Assembly: GCA_037976565.1 (NCBI GenBank)
Contig: CP137666.1
Location: 52,975,271-53,039,270 of the forward strand
Source of the DNA: Mesocentrotus franciscanus
Taxonomy: Eukaryota; Echinodermata; Echinoidea; Camarodonta; Strongylocentrotidae
Length of the DNA: 64,000 bases
Direction of reading: 5' to 3'
Positions 33,896 to 46,200 of the stretch are shown piece by piece (positions within the stretch are counted from its first letter, which is position 1; each line of letters begins with the position of its first letter). The position numbers and the translations under genes were made by a program. Under the pieces are notes generated by a model. The model did no database searches. It saw only the letters and a program-made list of their open reading frames with translations, and had not been told where the DNA came from.

Positions 33896-34265
33896 AGGTA
33901 TAGACCAGTTTTGGAAACGCCCCCTCTCAAAAAATGAAATGGAAGCTCTTATTACCAATCATGTGAAAGAATATGTTTTGACTAATACGTGATGATACAA
34001 ATTTTGCTGGGAAACCGCCTACTAATTGATATATTTGGTAAATTATCATATCGATCCGGACTGGATGGATATTGTGTAGCCCCATATACATCTTTCTGTG
34101 TACAGTGCTTGTAACTTTACCAAGACTGGGCCAAATTTCTTATCATTTTGATGATTCCAGAACCTTGCAGTACACACAATACTTATATGCTAGATGATCA
34201 ACCTTTTCTGAATGATTCCACGTTCCTTCACAATGCAATCGCATGACCAGAACTGGTCTATACCT
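33896..34265. mobile_element. TTAA-flanked MITE, family C
   Basis: Left AGGTATAGACCAGTTTTGG and right (reverse complement) AGGTATAGACCAGTTCTGG, 370 bp, flanked by TTAA at 33,892-33,895 and 34,266-34,269. It shares the AGGTA terminus with families A and B although the interiors differ. Confidence 0.87.
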
Positions 34266-34318
34266 TTAATCAGATGGAGATGCCACTTTTGGAGATTAAG
34301 ATCATTTAAGTTTGATTG

Positions 34319-34477
34319 TACAGTGAAACCTAATCATAAATAGCAATGTTATAACAAACTGTCATTATAACAAAGTAAGTTTTCCAGGCCCATTCCTTTG
34401 TTTTGAGTCTTGATAAAGGATTCACTATAACAAGGATCCTACAGAGCTTGTTATTACCGGTACAAGGTTCCACTGTA
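34319..34477. mobile_element. Small MITE with TACAGTGAAACCT ends
   Basis: Left TACAGTGAAACCTAATCATA and right (reverse complement) TACAGTGGAACCTTGTACCG, with TATAACAAA motifs repeated inside. 159 bp. Confidence 0.7.
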
Positions 34478-36390
34478 TTTTATTGTTTACTTGTGGCTAT
34501 TCACAAAAGTTTTACATACATTTTTTTAGGCCCGTTGATAACACTTCGTATTAACTTTGTGTATGCATGAGAGTTAGAAATGATATGTAAAAAGGGGGTA
34601 ATTTTCAGGGATGTTCACCGATATGAAAAAAGTTATATTCATTAAAAGAGCAAGAAATTTCTTTAAAAAAAGAGTCATAATTTCTCCATGTTCAAAAACA
34701 TTTAAGTGTGTATGGAACTTAGGCAACGCTACACACATACATGTATAAATACGTAATGATATCTACATTTTTGATGCTGTTTACAGCTGTTACAAATGAG
34801 TTCAAATGACAAACATTGTTCTAATGTTATGTAATTCCTTGGTAAATTGATCAAATAAATGAAATGTCTTAGATAGTAAGTTTTTACAAAATGTTAGATA
34901 AATCAATTTCTAGCCTCCAATGAATCTGAGTATATGTTATACACATGTAAAGCTAGGTTGTGCTTTCACACATTCAATTTTGAGAATGAAAGTTAATAAA
35001 CAAATGTTGAAAGCTATTGGATTGTTTAAAAGTAGTTAGCATACCAAAGATAAATGTGACAGTGTTCAAAATGGCATATACTGAATCATTTATATATTTC
35101 TTTTTCTTTCTGTACACTATAGTTTTTATTGTTTCTTATAGTCAACTTAAATATAAATCAATGCAATACTGAAGGAGAATAAGAGGAGAAAGAAATTGAC
35201 ATGATTCTTTGGGATTGGCTGTGGTACTATAAAGTGATAGATGTGTCACAAAATTTGATAAAATCTTGGGGTACAATTTGAAGGCTTTATTAGTAAAGTG
35301 TTTACGATTTACACCACTTCAAAGGGAAAAAAAGCCCTGAAAAGGGCAGAGGAGCTCCGGTAGAGAAGAGTAATTTCTGTTCAGAGCTTGGCTCTTCACA
35401 TTTTGATTAGTGGGCTCTGATCACTTACAAAAACAAATAATTGTTACCGGTATATTCTAACTATTCATGATACATGTAGTATTATTTCATCAAGTAGTCA
35501 ACGTTTGTGCATATGATTTATGTTTGTTACTGCATGTATCTGGTTTGTTACCGATGTAAGATAAAAACCATCTGTATGTTACAAGTTTATATCAATGTAC
35601 TTGTTATGTCAGTTTGATAGTTCTTTGCTAATTGAAAAATGTGATACTGTGTTTAAATAAATCTTGCATCACTGATGTGCAATTGAATAGAATATATTAT
35701 CCGTTAAAATAATATAACTTTCACTCATTAAAAGAGAAGAAGAAATTACACATTGCAATTTGCTTATGTAACTTGTTGTTGAATGTTGCATGCTGTGTGA
35801 TTTTGATGTATCGCATTTGAGAGAGCAGACATAAAAATAGACACAAGGATTAGAGGAAAAGATATTGTAAGAAGATATGAATTTACACCAGTTTTTTTTT
35901 AAGTTGGATTGAAAAAGGAAAAAAAGTGTATACAGAAGAGATGAAGAAGGGACTGAAATTACTGATCAGACAAACTGTTACTAGAAATATATATTAAAAA
36001 CTGCTTAAATGCCACTGCGTTCGCTTAATCACAGAAATGACTACTAGTAGTAGTGTAAGCACAGGGGGTGTCCCCAAACCAATAAATGGCAAGAAAGATA
36101 GAAAAGGGAAAGAGAAGGTAAGGGAAACGTAACCCCCTTCAACATGCTCTCCCTTTCTTAAGACCTGTGCCTGCCCCCCATGTCATGACCCACTCTCTCC
36201 CACTGGCAATAGACCTAGGTCACAACTTTATTGGGTGAGTTATGCCCATTCCCTTCCCCCAGACACTAATGACCCAGTGCTCCAATTCAATTCCTTCCCA
36301 AAAGTGAACTTGTGTTTTCTTCATAATTATGTGTCTTTTCACTTTAGAGAACTCAAGAGGGAGACATTCCACTACTGGATTGCAATACAT
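34478..36390. other. Intergenic spacer, no gene seen
   Basis: AT-rich and low in repeats that I can bound. Part may be the extended 3' UTR of the upstream gene (AAATAAATC near 35,655) and the last 100-200 bp must include the BDP1 promoter. Confidence 0.4.
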
Positions 36391-36394
36391 TGCG

Positions 36395-36484
36395 CGAGAT
36401 CGAGTGTAGTAGTATTTACATGCAGACAGCGCGCGCTATTATAGCCTAGGTTATTTATAGCGATCGAGCAAACGACGACAGACG
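36395..36484 (+). promoter_or_regulatory. Probable BDP1 promoter / non-coding first exon
   Basis: A strong donor ACAGACG|GTAAGTTCAG sits at 36,484/36,485 and matches the acceptor ATCACAG at 37,214 that precedes the BDP1 start codon. Just upstream is a GC-rich GCGCGCGCTATTATAGCC and TTATTTATAGC stretch (about 36,428-36,460). The transcription start inside this interval is inferred, not shown. Confidence 0.5.
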
Positions 36485-37218
36485 GTAAGTTCAGTTAGAC
36501 TCTAGATGACAATTTCACGAGGTGGATTTTAATCAGTCGACCATAAGCTTTTTATTTTGATGTGTGATTATTTTATAATGTTGTACCATACAAATAAATA
36601 GGTAAAAACCATAAAAATCGAAGTCGATAGAAATTGTGAAGGAGATGAAAATCAGCCCCGGATTCGCTTATTTTAAACATTGAAGTTGAACCAGTGGGAC
36701 TACGGTAAATATTTTAGTGGACTAAAGTTGAGAATGTAAAAAATTAGATATTTTATGTTTACAATACATCGGATGTTAAGGTATTATTGGATTATTGCAC
36801 TCTGCACATGACCATTGGCATTGCTTTAAGTAAGAAACTGACTGACTCTGAGACCGAGTGTCACTTTCAGTTTCATCGTTTCAGTCAGGAGTTGGTATTC
36901 AATTTCAATCCAATGTCGTCGTGTTTGTGGAACGTGTTTTATTAACTTTAGTCTTTGACTTTAGTTTTATGTAGGCCTAGGCTAGTTAAACTCTCGAAAT
37001 ACTAGTATTCTGTTCTCCGATCTTGGAGCTCTTAGAAAAAATTAACCAATAGCCTATATTCATCTCAAAAGATGTTGAGGGCTGTTTAATTTAAAGGCCT
37101 GATTTGTATGTCTGGATATAAAATGGCTCATTTGTCGCAAGATTCTTGGTATATTTTGAGGGTTGCCTTAATAAACTGAAGTAATAAAATCCTCTCTTTA
37201 TTGGCTTATCACAGATAG

Positions 37219-37224
37219 ATGTAG
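37219..37224 (+). promoter_or_regulatory. Start-stop upstream reading frame (ATGTAG)
   Basis: In the exon that carries the BDP1 start codon, ATG at 37,219 is followed at once by TAG, six bases before the main ATG at 37,231. Such one-codon reading frames can hold ribosomes in other systems; here the effect is only a possibility. Confidence 0.5.
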
Positions 37225-37230
37225 CGCAAC

Positions 37231-40200
37231 ATGAGAAGATCAAAGATAAAGCCAAGTATTAACTTGGCATCCAGACGGTCGGTGTCCACACCTGCCCAGT
37301 CTAAGGATAAAGGTACTGCAGGAACACCCACAACACCAAACACCACGCAGGGTAAGGATGTTGCCCCTAAACCAACCCAGGAACGTGAAGGTGAGCTTCA
37401 GAAGCCAACAAGGGAAAGAAGATCTAGCCAGTCTGAAAGGACAGATGCTGCCTTAAAGAAAGAGGTATATTTGGGGTTTAAGAATAAAAATAGTGTCATG
37501 CATGTACATGTATGTATAAAGAGATATAAAACCTGCACATGAAATCCACATAAAAGTAAACATAACATGACATAACCATGACATCTGTTGGTAAGTCAGT
37601 AAAAGAATATAATAGACAGTGACAAAGGAAATCAGTCAGTTGTACTAAATTTGGAAGTCTGGTCTTTTGGGGGCCATCTTGTTATCTAGTCATGACAAAA
37701 TTATAGTGTCAGTTTAAAAATAAAAATAAAATTGTTATTATTTGTTCTTATACAGATTTCAAGTCTCATCCCTGAAGTTGCCCCAGAACCTACTTCTGTG
37801 CCATTGAAGGATACAACAAAACAACAGTACAGTGCTTCCCAACCTGCCAGTGATCCAAAAGACACTGATGAGCAGTCAACTTGTGTGTCCAATGCTACGT
37901 CATCGGTTCCTTCAGGAGTACAGGAGACTGGCACCAAGATGGGTGCATCATCCAGCAGGAGAAAGAGGTTTTCAGCCGTTCCCAACCTGGGTCAGCCGAG
38001 GCTACGAACCTCGGGCCAAAGGTCAGAGGCTACAGCTGCTAGGGCATCTACAGAGTTGACCAATCACCAAGAGCATAAGGAGAATGAAGAAGCTGTCATG
38101 AGACCTCCACCTGTTCAAAGGGTGCTCTCTGTACCAACAACCAATAAAAAAGGTGGATACACTTTAACTATTTCTTTCCTATGGATCACATCCCACGGAC
38201 TACCACATTGTTTCGAGTGTAAATTCCATTTGTAGTGTACATGTATGTGTGATAAAAGTCAACTGTAGCAATCAACTGTGTATTTCATTGTTCAACCTAA
38301 ACCAGGAAGGGGTATACAAAAATAAAATCACATTCATGCTGTGATAAAAAGAGGTTTGTGGGGAAGTATGCACCAATTATATAGAAGTCAAAGAAGTAAA
38401 AGAATTGATTAATGGAATAGTAGAGGTGTCGTGGTTGAGTGGATATGTCACTGGACTGTGGAGCACAAGGTCCGCGGTTCTAGTCCCGCCGCGGGACTAA
38501 TGTCCTTTGGCAAGACATTAATCTTCATTTGCCAGTTGCCACACTCAAACCAGGTGAGGTAAATGGGTACCTGGTAGGATTATTCCTTGAAATGCACTGT
38601 GCGCTGATAACGGCTGCCGGAGCTAAAGCTAGGGTAATGATTTTCAAAGCTCTTTGGAAGTGCATAGAGACGTTATATAATGTGATATGCGCTATACAAG
38701 AACTGAATATTATTATTATCCTCAAGTGACTAACTATTGAGATATCTCTATAATTCCTTGTCTAGCACATTATTTCAAAGCATTTATATTTTTTTATGAA
38801 AGGATTTTAACACTTTATCGTTTTATTTTCCATTTTTAAAGATGGTGCCATTAGTCCACCAATCCCATTAATGGGACCAGATGTACAAAAAAATACAGCT
38901 GCCAAGATCCTTGAAGCTGTCTCTGTACAGAAAACACCCATAGCTTCATCAGCATTGACTACCAAGACATCAGAAATACAAGCCTCAGGAGATAGCAAGT
39001 TGTCTGAGGTTGATGGCAAAAGGAGTGCTCATCAAGCTAATGTGTACAGCAAGAAGTTGAAAGAACTGAAAGACAAAATGGATGAGGAGGTATTTTCACT
39101 TTTGTAAAAATATGTGTCAGATACTCTTAAAAGAGAATAAAAGTCAAAAAATAATTATTGTGCATTTGAAAAATATGATATCAGTCAATTGAAATCGCTA
39201 AGAAAATCTCAGATTTTGTTCATCATTTTTTGATAAATTTTTTGATAAATCAAATTTTAAAAGGTCATTTTATCACGATCTTGGCGGAATCGGGCTGCCG
39301 CCATACTATTTGTCCTCACTGTAGATTGTGACGTAAATGCGCTATGAATGTATGATTGGCCAACTAAAATGAACTACCGGTATATCAATCATACTTATAA
39401 ATATAATTGCATGTTTTATTAAATCTTCAAAAAATATAATACCAGTGTTGATTTTTTAATTGAAAATATTATTTTGAATTATAAATAAATTATATTTGTC
39501 ATGTTAAGACAGTAATGAAATAAATATCTCTATTTAATGTGAGCCGATTTATAAATTTTCAAATTGGTTGGCAGGGATTCGGCCGGGCGTACGTGAGAGT
39601 TTGATCAGAGCACGAACGCACGCGTATGTCTAGTGTTAAATTTTGGATATTATACATTTTTAAGACCGTATAGTTTACTGATCTTTGCGAGGGTTCGATG
39701 TGTTGGTAGATCTCGTACTATCGCAGATCTATTTCAATCATCGAAAACAAAAATAGAATTCATAGTCACTATCAATTTTTATGGATGGTCAACAGCTATA
39801 TGCATTCGAATGGGTGTATATACGGTTCAGGAAATGAGAATAGCTCGAGGCTTGGTCCCTGTGAGCCTTGCACGCAAATCCTCATGTATTCAACTTGAGC
39901 ATAGTGGTCACTGTAAAGGCCGTGGTACCGGCTATAGATATAAGAAGTTTATAGAAACTTCTCTACTTTTACGGCTGCTGCCGATTTCTGAAAAAGATTG
40001 TGGTGTTTTGCAGGGTTCGATCAGGAAAGGATGGAATGTCTTCCTTACGGCTTTTCCTGGCAATATTCGTACAACCAAAAGTCTGACAGTACGGCATCTT
40101 GACTTATTGAAAGTTTTAGCCAAATATCAATATGCAGTGCATGTACTGCATGCACCGTGTATACGTGCCATGCTCCCTTCTGAACTTATAGCAGACGATA

Positions 40201-43200
40201 ACCGTCTTTTTATTTTGGAAACTTTAGTGAATATACACATCCTACGAACATGATTTTGGTATGAAAATGTGAGTTAAAATGTCCTCTACATAATGACGTA
40301 GGTTACAATGAAGGGTTTTATTCTCCTTTAAGCAAAATTACATTTATTTTGTTAATTAACTCTGTATAATGGACTATTTAGGTTACCTTTGATTTAGAAA
40401 TCCCATTTAGCAAGTGGTCCAATGATTTAAATGGTATAGTCATCATCTTTATTCACATTTGATATTAAATTATTTTTAAATTTAGTTTAACTCTGCACAT
40501 ATGGATGTCATCCAAAATGGGAATAGTAATAAAATGAACCTGTATGCTTATTATATACTTATGCTCTTTGCTCCTCCAGACTCCCTCTAAGAGAAGAAAA
40601 CGTCATGCAAGGAGCAACAGCCCTGACCGAACTAAAATGACCATGGGAGATTTGATCTACTACAATCCAAGGACAAATCGCATGAAGTAAGATTACACAC
40701 ATGAATGATCAGAAATTTAGAATTTAGTATCGCACATTGTATGAATTAGAGGTTCTTTTCATGCAATTCTATATAGAAAATAAGTATATGCCCTAAGATA
40801 AAGCTATCCTATGGGAACACATCAATATCACCTAGAGATGATGAATAATCTAGATCTGTGCAAATGCTCAGAGATTGGTAAATCAGTATAAATTATTCAT
40901 TAAAACAAATTATGTCTAAAACATAATGGCTCACTTGTGTTTAACCCCTCATGTTATTCTGATTTTATGAATTTATTTCATCAATATACATCCAGATTCA
41001 AATTGTGAATTTTGAGTGTTTGTTTCTTTATAAAATTTCCCTTTCAAACTGTACAATGCATAAACTTATTTTATTTTGGGAAGAATATTTATGAATTTAT
41101 GAAATAAATAATGTTATGATACCGAATTACGGTTAGCCTCACAAGTAATTTTGTTTTCTTTTGTCCTTCTGTGGTGATCCTAAATGTATTGCTGTCAAGT
41201 GTTCACATACTAGCTGTCATACTGGAGATAATGATTATTAAGCTATCGTGTCATTCTGTATTTTTCAGGATGACTGAAGCAGAGAAACAGAACAAGAAGG
41301 CCAAGACAGAGAATATCCAGAAAAAGAAAGTCACCTTTACAAAGTAAGTACATCAAATTGCATTCATGTCATTTAAACCTGACACTACCATCTGTGGTTT
41401 TGTAATAATGTTATATGCTTTGAATTACAGATTTAATAATGATATTTGAATATATGAAACACTTTTTCTCAAGGATACAAAGCACTGAATTATGACCCCC
41501 AGCTGAGCAACGTTGATGCGGTGCTCAAGCATTCAAGAAATTTATTCCTACCACTAGACTACAAACAGATTGACTTGGAATGTATTATGCCTGTATCAGT
41601 CTACTATATCAAATTGCTGTTCACTTCCCTGGATATTATGATTACATTATTCTGATACATGGAACAGTGTTGGTCAGATGCATGACTCTGCACTAACAGG
41701 AGCCCACTGCACATGGACATTCAAACTTTAAAGATGTAAACAAGGGCTTCTTGCTTCCACACTCCCTGAAAGCTCGTTCAGATATGACAATTTTTGTACA
41801 TGTTAATATGTGGCAATTCCACGCAGCTAAGGTCCTAGGTAAGTATGCGCATGAAGCTACAGGTACTGACAGTGCTCAACTGTCTGAGCTGTATTTATAT
41901 GTAGGATAGAGTAGTTAATTCTTCCATGTTATTAGTTGTACCGTCTGTTTTCGCCCAGAAAGCACATCAGCATCTGAACTAAGTATGAAGAGAGGTGCTT
42001 AAATAAATGTACAGTGGAGGTAATACAATACAATCAGAGGTACTGGGCAATGAAAGACTCTGAACAATAATGGGTGCATGCAGTAAGGCAAGAGTACGCA
42101 ACTACAAAGGGCTACTGGGCATTGACATTAACTAAGTTTTCGCTGCACTGGTGCCTACTTAAGGGAGGGGTGAGTTGGGGATAGGGTTAGCCATGTGCAG
42201 GAAGGAGGAACTTTTTCTTTGTCTGCTTGTGGAGATCGATTCAGTTCTGCAATTTAGAGTTATGGATTTGTCTGCAGTAGAATATGTAGAATTTTTCCCA
42301 CAGGCACAGGTTGCAGTGTTTGATGGTAGGGCCGTATAGTTGGGAGTGCTGGATTATACACCAGGTTATGGTGTAGGGTTGCCTCGGTCTTTAAGGTTCT
42401 ACATATACTGTAAACGCTGTTATTTTCGCGTGATTAATTTTTCGCGCTGAGCGACCCCAAAACATATTCTCGGGTTCTAAAATTCGCGTTGCACCCAATT
42501 CAGCCCGTTCAATACACGCATAAGAAGTCATGCTTATATTTTCGCGAGTTCTAAAATTTGCGCTTGCCGATCTTAGTGTGAAATCCGCGAAAATTAATGT
42601 ACCAAGAATATTTCCGTGTTTACAGTAATTGCTAAGCCTTTTCCCTTTGTCATTGATGCTGGCTTTGTGTCCTGCATATCTAGCCTTTAAAATGGTGGCT
42701 GTTAGTCCGATGTAGGTTTTTTCATTGAGCGGGTAGTAACTTTGGCTTTGTAGATGTCGTTTTAGTGGCGCATTGGCATGGTAGAGGGTAGTCTTCCTTT
42801 TTTCCTGCAGTTGCATGCCATGTGTCTGCTGTTTTGTGTGGTTGGTGGTTGAGTATTTTGTTGTTGTGTGTTCTAGTTGCTGTTGCCATGTTGTCCATGC
42901 AGCTATAGCTGAGCTTTAAGCTCCTACACGTATTCACCGTTAGAAGATACAGAAATGTGAAGCTTATTATTAAACTTGACATCATAAAAAAATAAAAAAT
43001 GCAGTGGTTCACCACCTGAATGACGATAAATTCTCATTAAGAAAATCTAGGTAGAACAAGTGCTAAAAAACCCTGCCATGTGGTAAATACTTTGAATAGT
43101 GAGCTTTGTAATCCTTTACAAAAAATATCTAGATTCAGTACTTAATTACTCTAATTTCCAGCAGCATGAAAAAACTTTACTTTAAATTGATAAGCTGCTG

Positions 43201-46200
43201 AACAATTGTGACTTATTCATCACTAGCTACTCAACTTTATCACATATATTGTTTGATCTGAGCATGTAGAATTATTTGTCTACCCTTTCTGTAACCTGTA
43301 TGTCTAATTTCTCTGCAGTGATGAAGAGCAAGGAGAGGAAGATGCTGACGATGATACCTCATCCACCACCACCATGGCACCCCAGGTGAAGATAGGACCA
43401 GACGGTGAGATCATTATCGATCAGAAGAGCTTGTACGTCGAAGCTTCGCCTGCTAAAACCTTTGACCTTGCAGACAGTGAGGTGGTCCATGAAGATGCCT
43501 CCCACACTACATACTCAAGCTTCGTGACTCGAAAACGCACTGCTGCCTGGACAGAAAAGGGTAAGTGTAGATTTGCTATTTGTATTCTCAGGGATGTAAG
43601 GGTATCGTTAAGTAGTGATAGATGTGAAAGTTGTGAAAATCAAGCTGTTATCTTGACCAAGAGGAAATGTAGTTTAGTCCCACATGGGTGATTGTGTGTT
43701 TTGGTCTATTTTATTGTACATGATTTTGGTGAAAGCCATCCAATCATCGATGGACAGTCGTCATCGAACCAACAACAACAACAACTAGCAAATTTACTTA
43801 GGATTTTATATATTCTGCTGGTGCAAACTAAGTTTGCTGCATGATTAATAGTCATAATCTCTTGTATAAACATTTTCTCTTGAACTGCAGTTCCATTGCT
43901 AGATCTCAAAATTAATTTAAATCCCTGTGATATCTTGATTCATCAGATACCAGGAGATTCTACATAGCTCTGAGTGCAGTCGGGACTGACTTCACCACCA
44001 TCAACGCCATGTTCCCTAGTAGAACAAGAGCAGAGATCAAACGCAAGTTTAAGAAAGAGGAACGGCTAAACCGCAAGAAAGTCGACCTGGCATTGGGTAA
44101 GTAGTCGTCCATTAGAGCATCACTTGAAAGAATCATAACCATGCCTGCATGTTGCTATGAACATTTCTATGAGAATGATTATAATTATTTAAAGGACAAT
44201 TTTGCTATGAGCAGATCATAAAACCAATGTTATATTTGAAGTTCATTTATTATGTATTTACCACTGTGCATTTAAACCCCCCCCCCCAAAAAAAAAAATC
44301 AAAACAAACAAATACAGAGTTTTCCTACATTTCACATTACAGTTACAAAACCAAATGGCTAGTTAGGATCAAAAAGCGTTTCTATGGTTTTATGATTAAA
44401 GTGACTCGGTAACATTGCCTCAGATTCTGAAAAAAATCCTGATTTAGCTCATGCTGCAATCATAATTATAAACCTTTAGGTCAGTCAGGAATCCCATGAC
44501 TGTTACAAACCGATCGCCTGTCTGATTATCAAGATATTTATGATTGGAAATCGAAATTTCATTTTCGTTTCCTAACGTTTTTTATAACACTACAGTCTAT
44601 TGGGGAAAATGAGTATGGTAAAACCGGTCACTCAAAGATTTTTTACTTTTTTGAGGCACTTCATATTAAATCATTTTGAAGCGCAATTTGTTTAGGTCTT
44701 CAATATTACACCATATCATAGACACTGATAACACGTAGGGCCATGCATCTCAGATTTAACATTGTTAAACGATGCCTTTAAGGATGGTAGAGGTGTCAAT
44801 GCTGAATGGTCTGATTACTTTACATTGGATGCGATGCTCATGGAATGGCACTTATGTCATTTAGCAAGGCATTTTGTCTATATGGCTTCTCTCCACCCAT
44901 GTGTTAAATGGGTTCCCTGTATGATGTGAATATTATTGTGTGAAATGGTGTATGGTGTTCTGTAAAGTGCAGAATCGTAATTTGATTCAGTGAATCCACT
45001 GTAATCCACTCACTTTAGAGCATTTCAGTTTAACTTGTAACTGGAAAAGCACTGAATATCAATCAGTTGTACTTATTATTTTCAAATTGTTTGATTGTTT
45101 GCAGTGAATCGTCAGGAGTTGGATATGTCTCTCTTTGATCCACCTTCAGAAGAGTCTGATGGGGAGTCAGTGGTGGATGCAGACAAGAGCAAAAAGTCAG
45201 CTATCCGTCATAAGAAAAATTCTAGGAAGAAGAATGGTGAGTTTTATTTCCAGTACCTCCATGTAAGTTCTGAAACCCAGAAGTAGAAGTCAGAGTCAGA
45301 AATGGCTCTAAAGTAGACCCCCACCTCTTTACAATTTGATCTCAACAGAACCTAGGCTAATTCCAAAATAGTTTTTCCACACCCCTCATAATTTTGTTGA
45401 GATATAATTTTTTACCTAAAAATTAATACATATGTACAAATATAGATTGTTTAGATTGTTTTATGACATATTGGTTATGGTTCCTGTAGTGTTCACATAT
45501 ATTCTTCATTTCCTGACTTCAAGTAAAATATTTGATAACTCAAAATTACAGCAGGATGTTGGAATAAATTACTTCCTAAAATTCATTGAAAGATCACAAG
45601 ATGATTTGAACATGTATTTTCATGTTTTCTCAACAGGTCAAATTGGTCTCGATGATATCGCAGAAGACGTTGATGAGCAAAGTCCAGAAGAGGCTGATGC
45701 TTCAACAAATGGTGCACAGGACTCTCAGGATGAAACAGAGGAACAACCAAACCTGGCAAATATTCTTAGCACAACAAAATCAGGACGTCAGCCTAAGATT
45801 CGGACATCATTCACCATTCAGATTCCGCCCAAACAGAATCGCAAAAGGACTAGGGCATCTCCTAGTCAAAATCCAAATGCTCTCAAGGTCTTTGATGACT
45901 ACGCTAAACATCGTATTCAGCGGTTGCAGAATGAGCATGAAGCCACAATGACCCTGAAGAGGTTAGCTAGGAACGAGGTTGCAAGAGATCCAGAGGAGGA
46001 ATCAGAGGATGGTAGGAGTGACATGACATCAGAGATGATGAGTGAAGTCGGAAGTGAGATTGGAAACGATGACATGGAGAGCGTTGAGCATGCAGGACTC
46101 ACCAGTAATCTTCAGCCTATGAGGGTGTTCCAGAGGAACAGTCCTTCTGCAGGACCATCCAGCAGCCAGCTGGCAGTTGGTGGGTTCAGTTCCCCTGAAA

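Noticed and set aside
45432..45636. Extending the last BDP1 exon upstream to the ATG at 45,432
   Set aside because: The open frame continues upstream by chance, but CTCAACAG|GTCAAATTGG at 45,636 gives the phase needed by the preceding exon (AAT G|GT). The upstream residues are hydrophobic and unlike BDP1.
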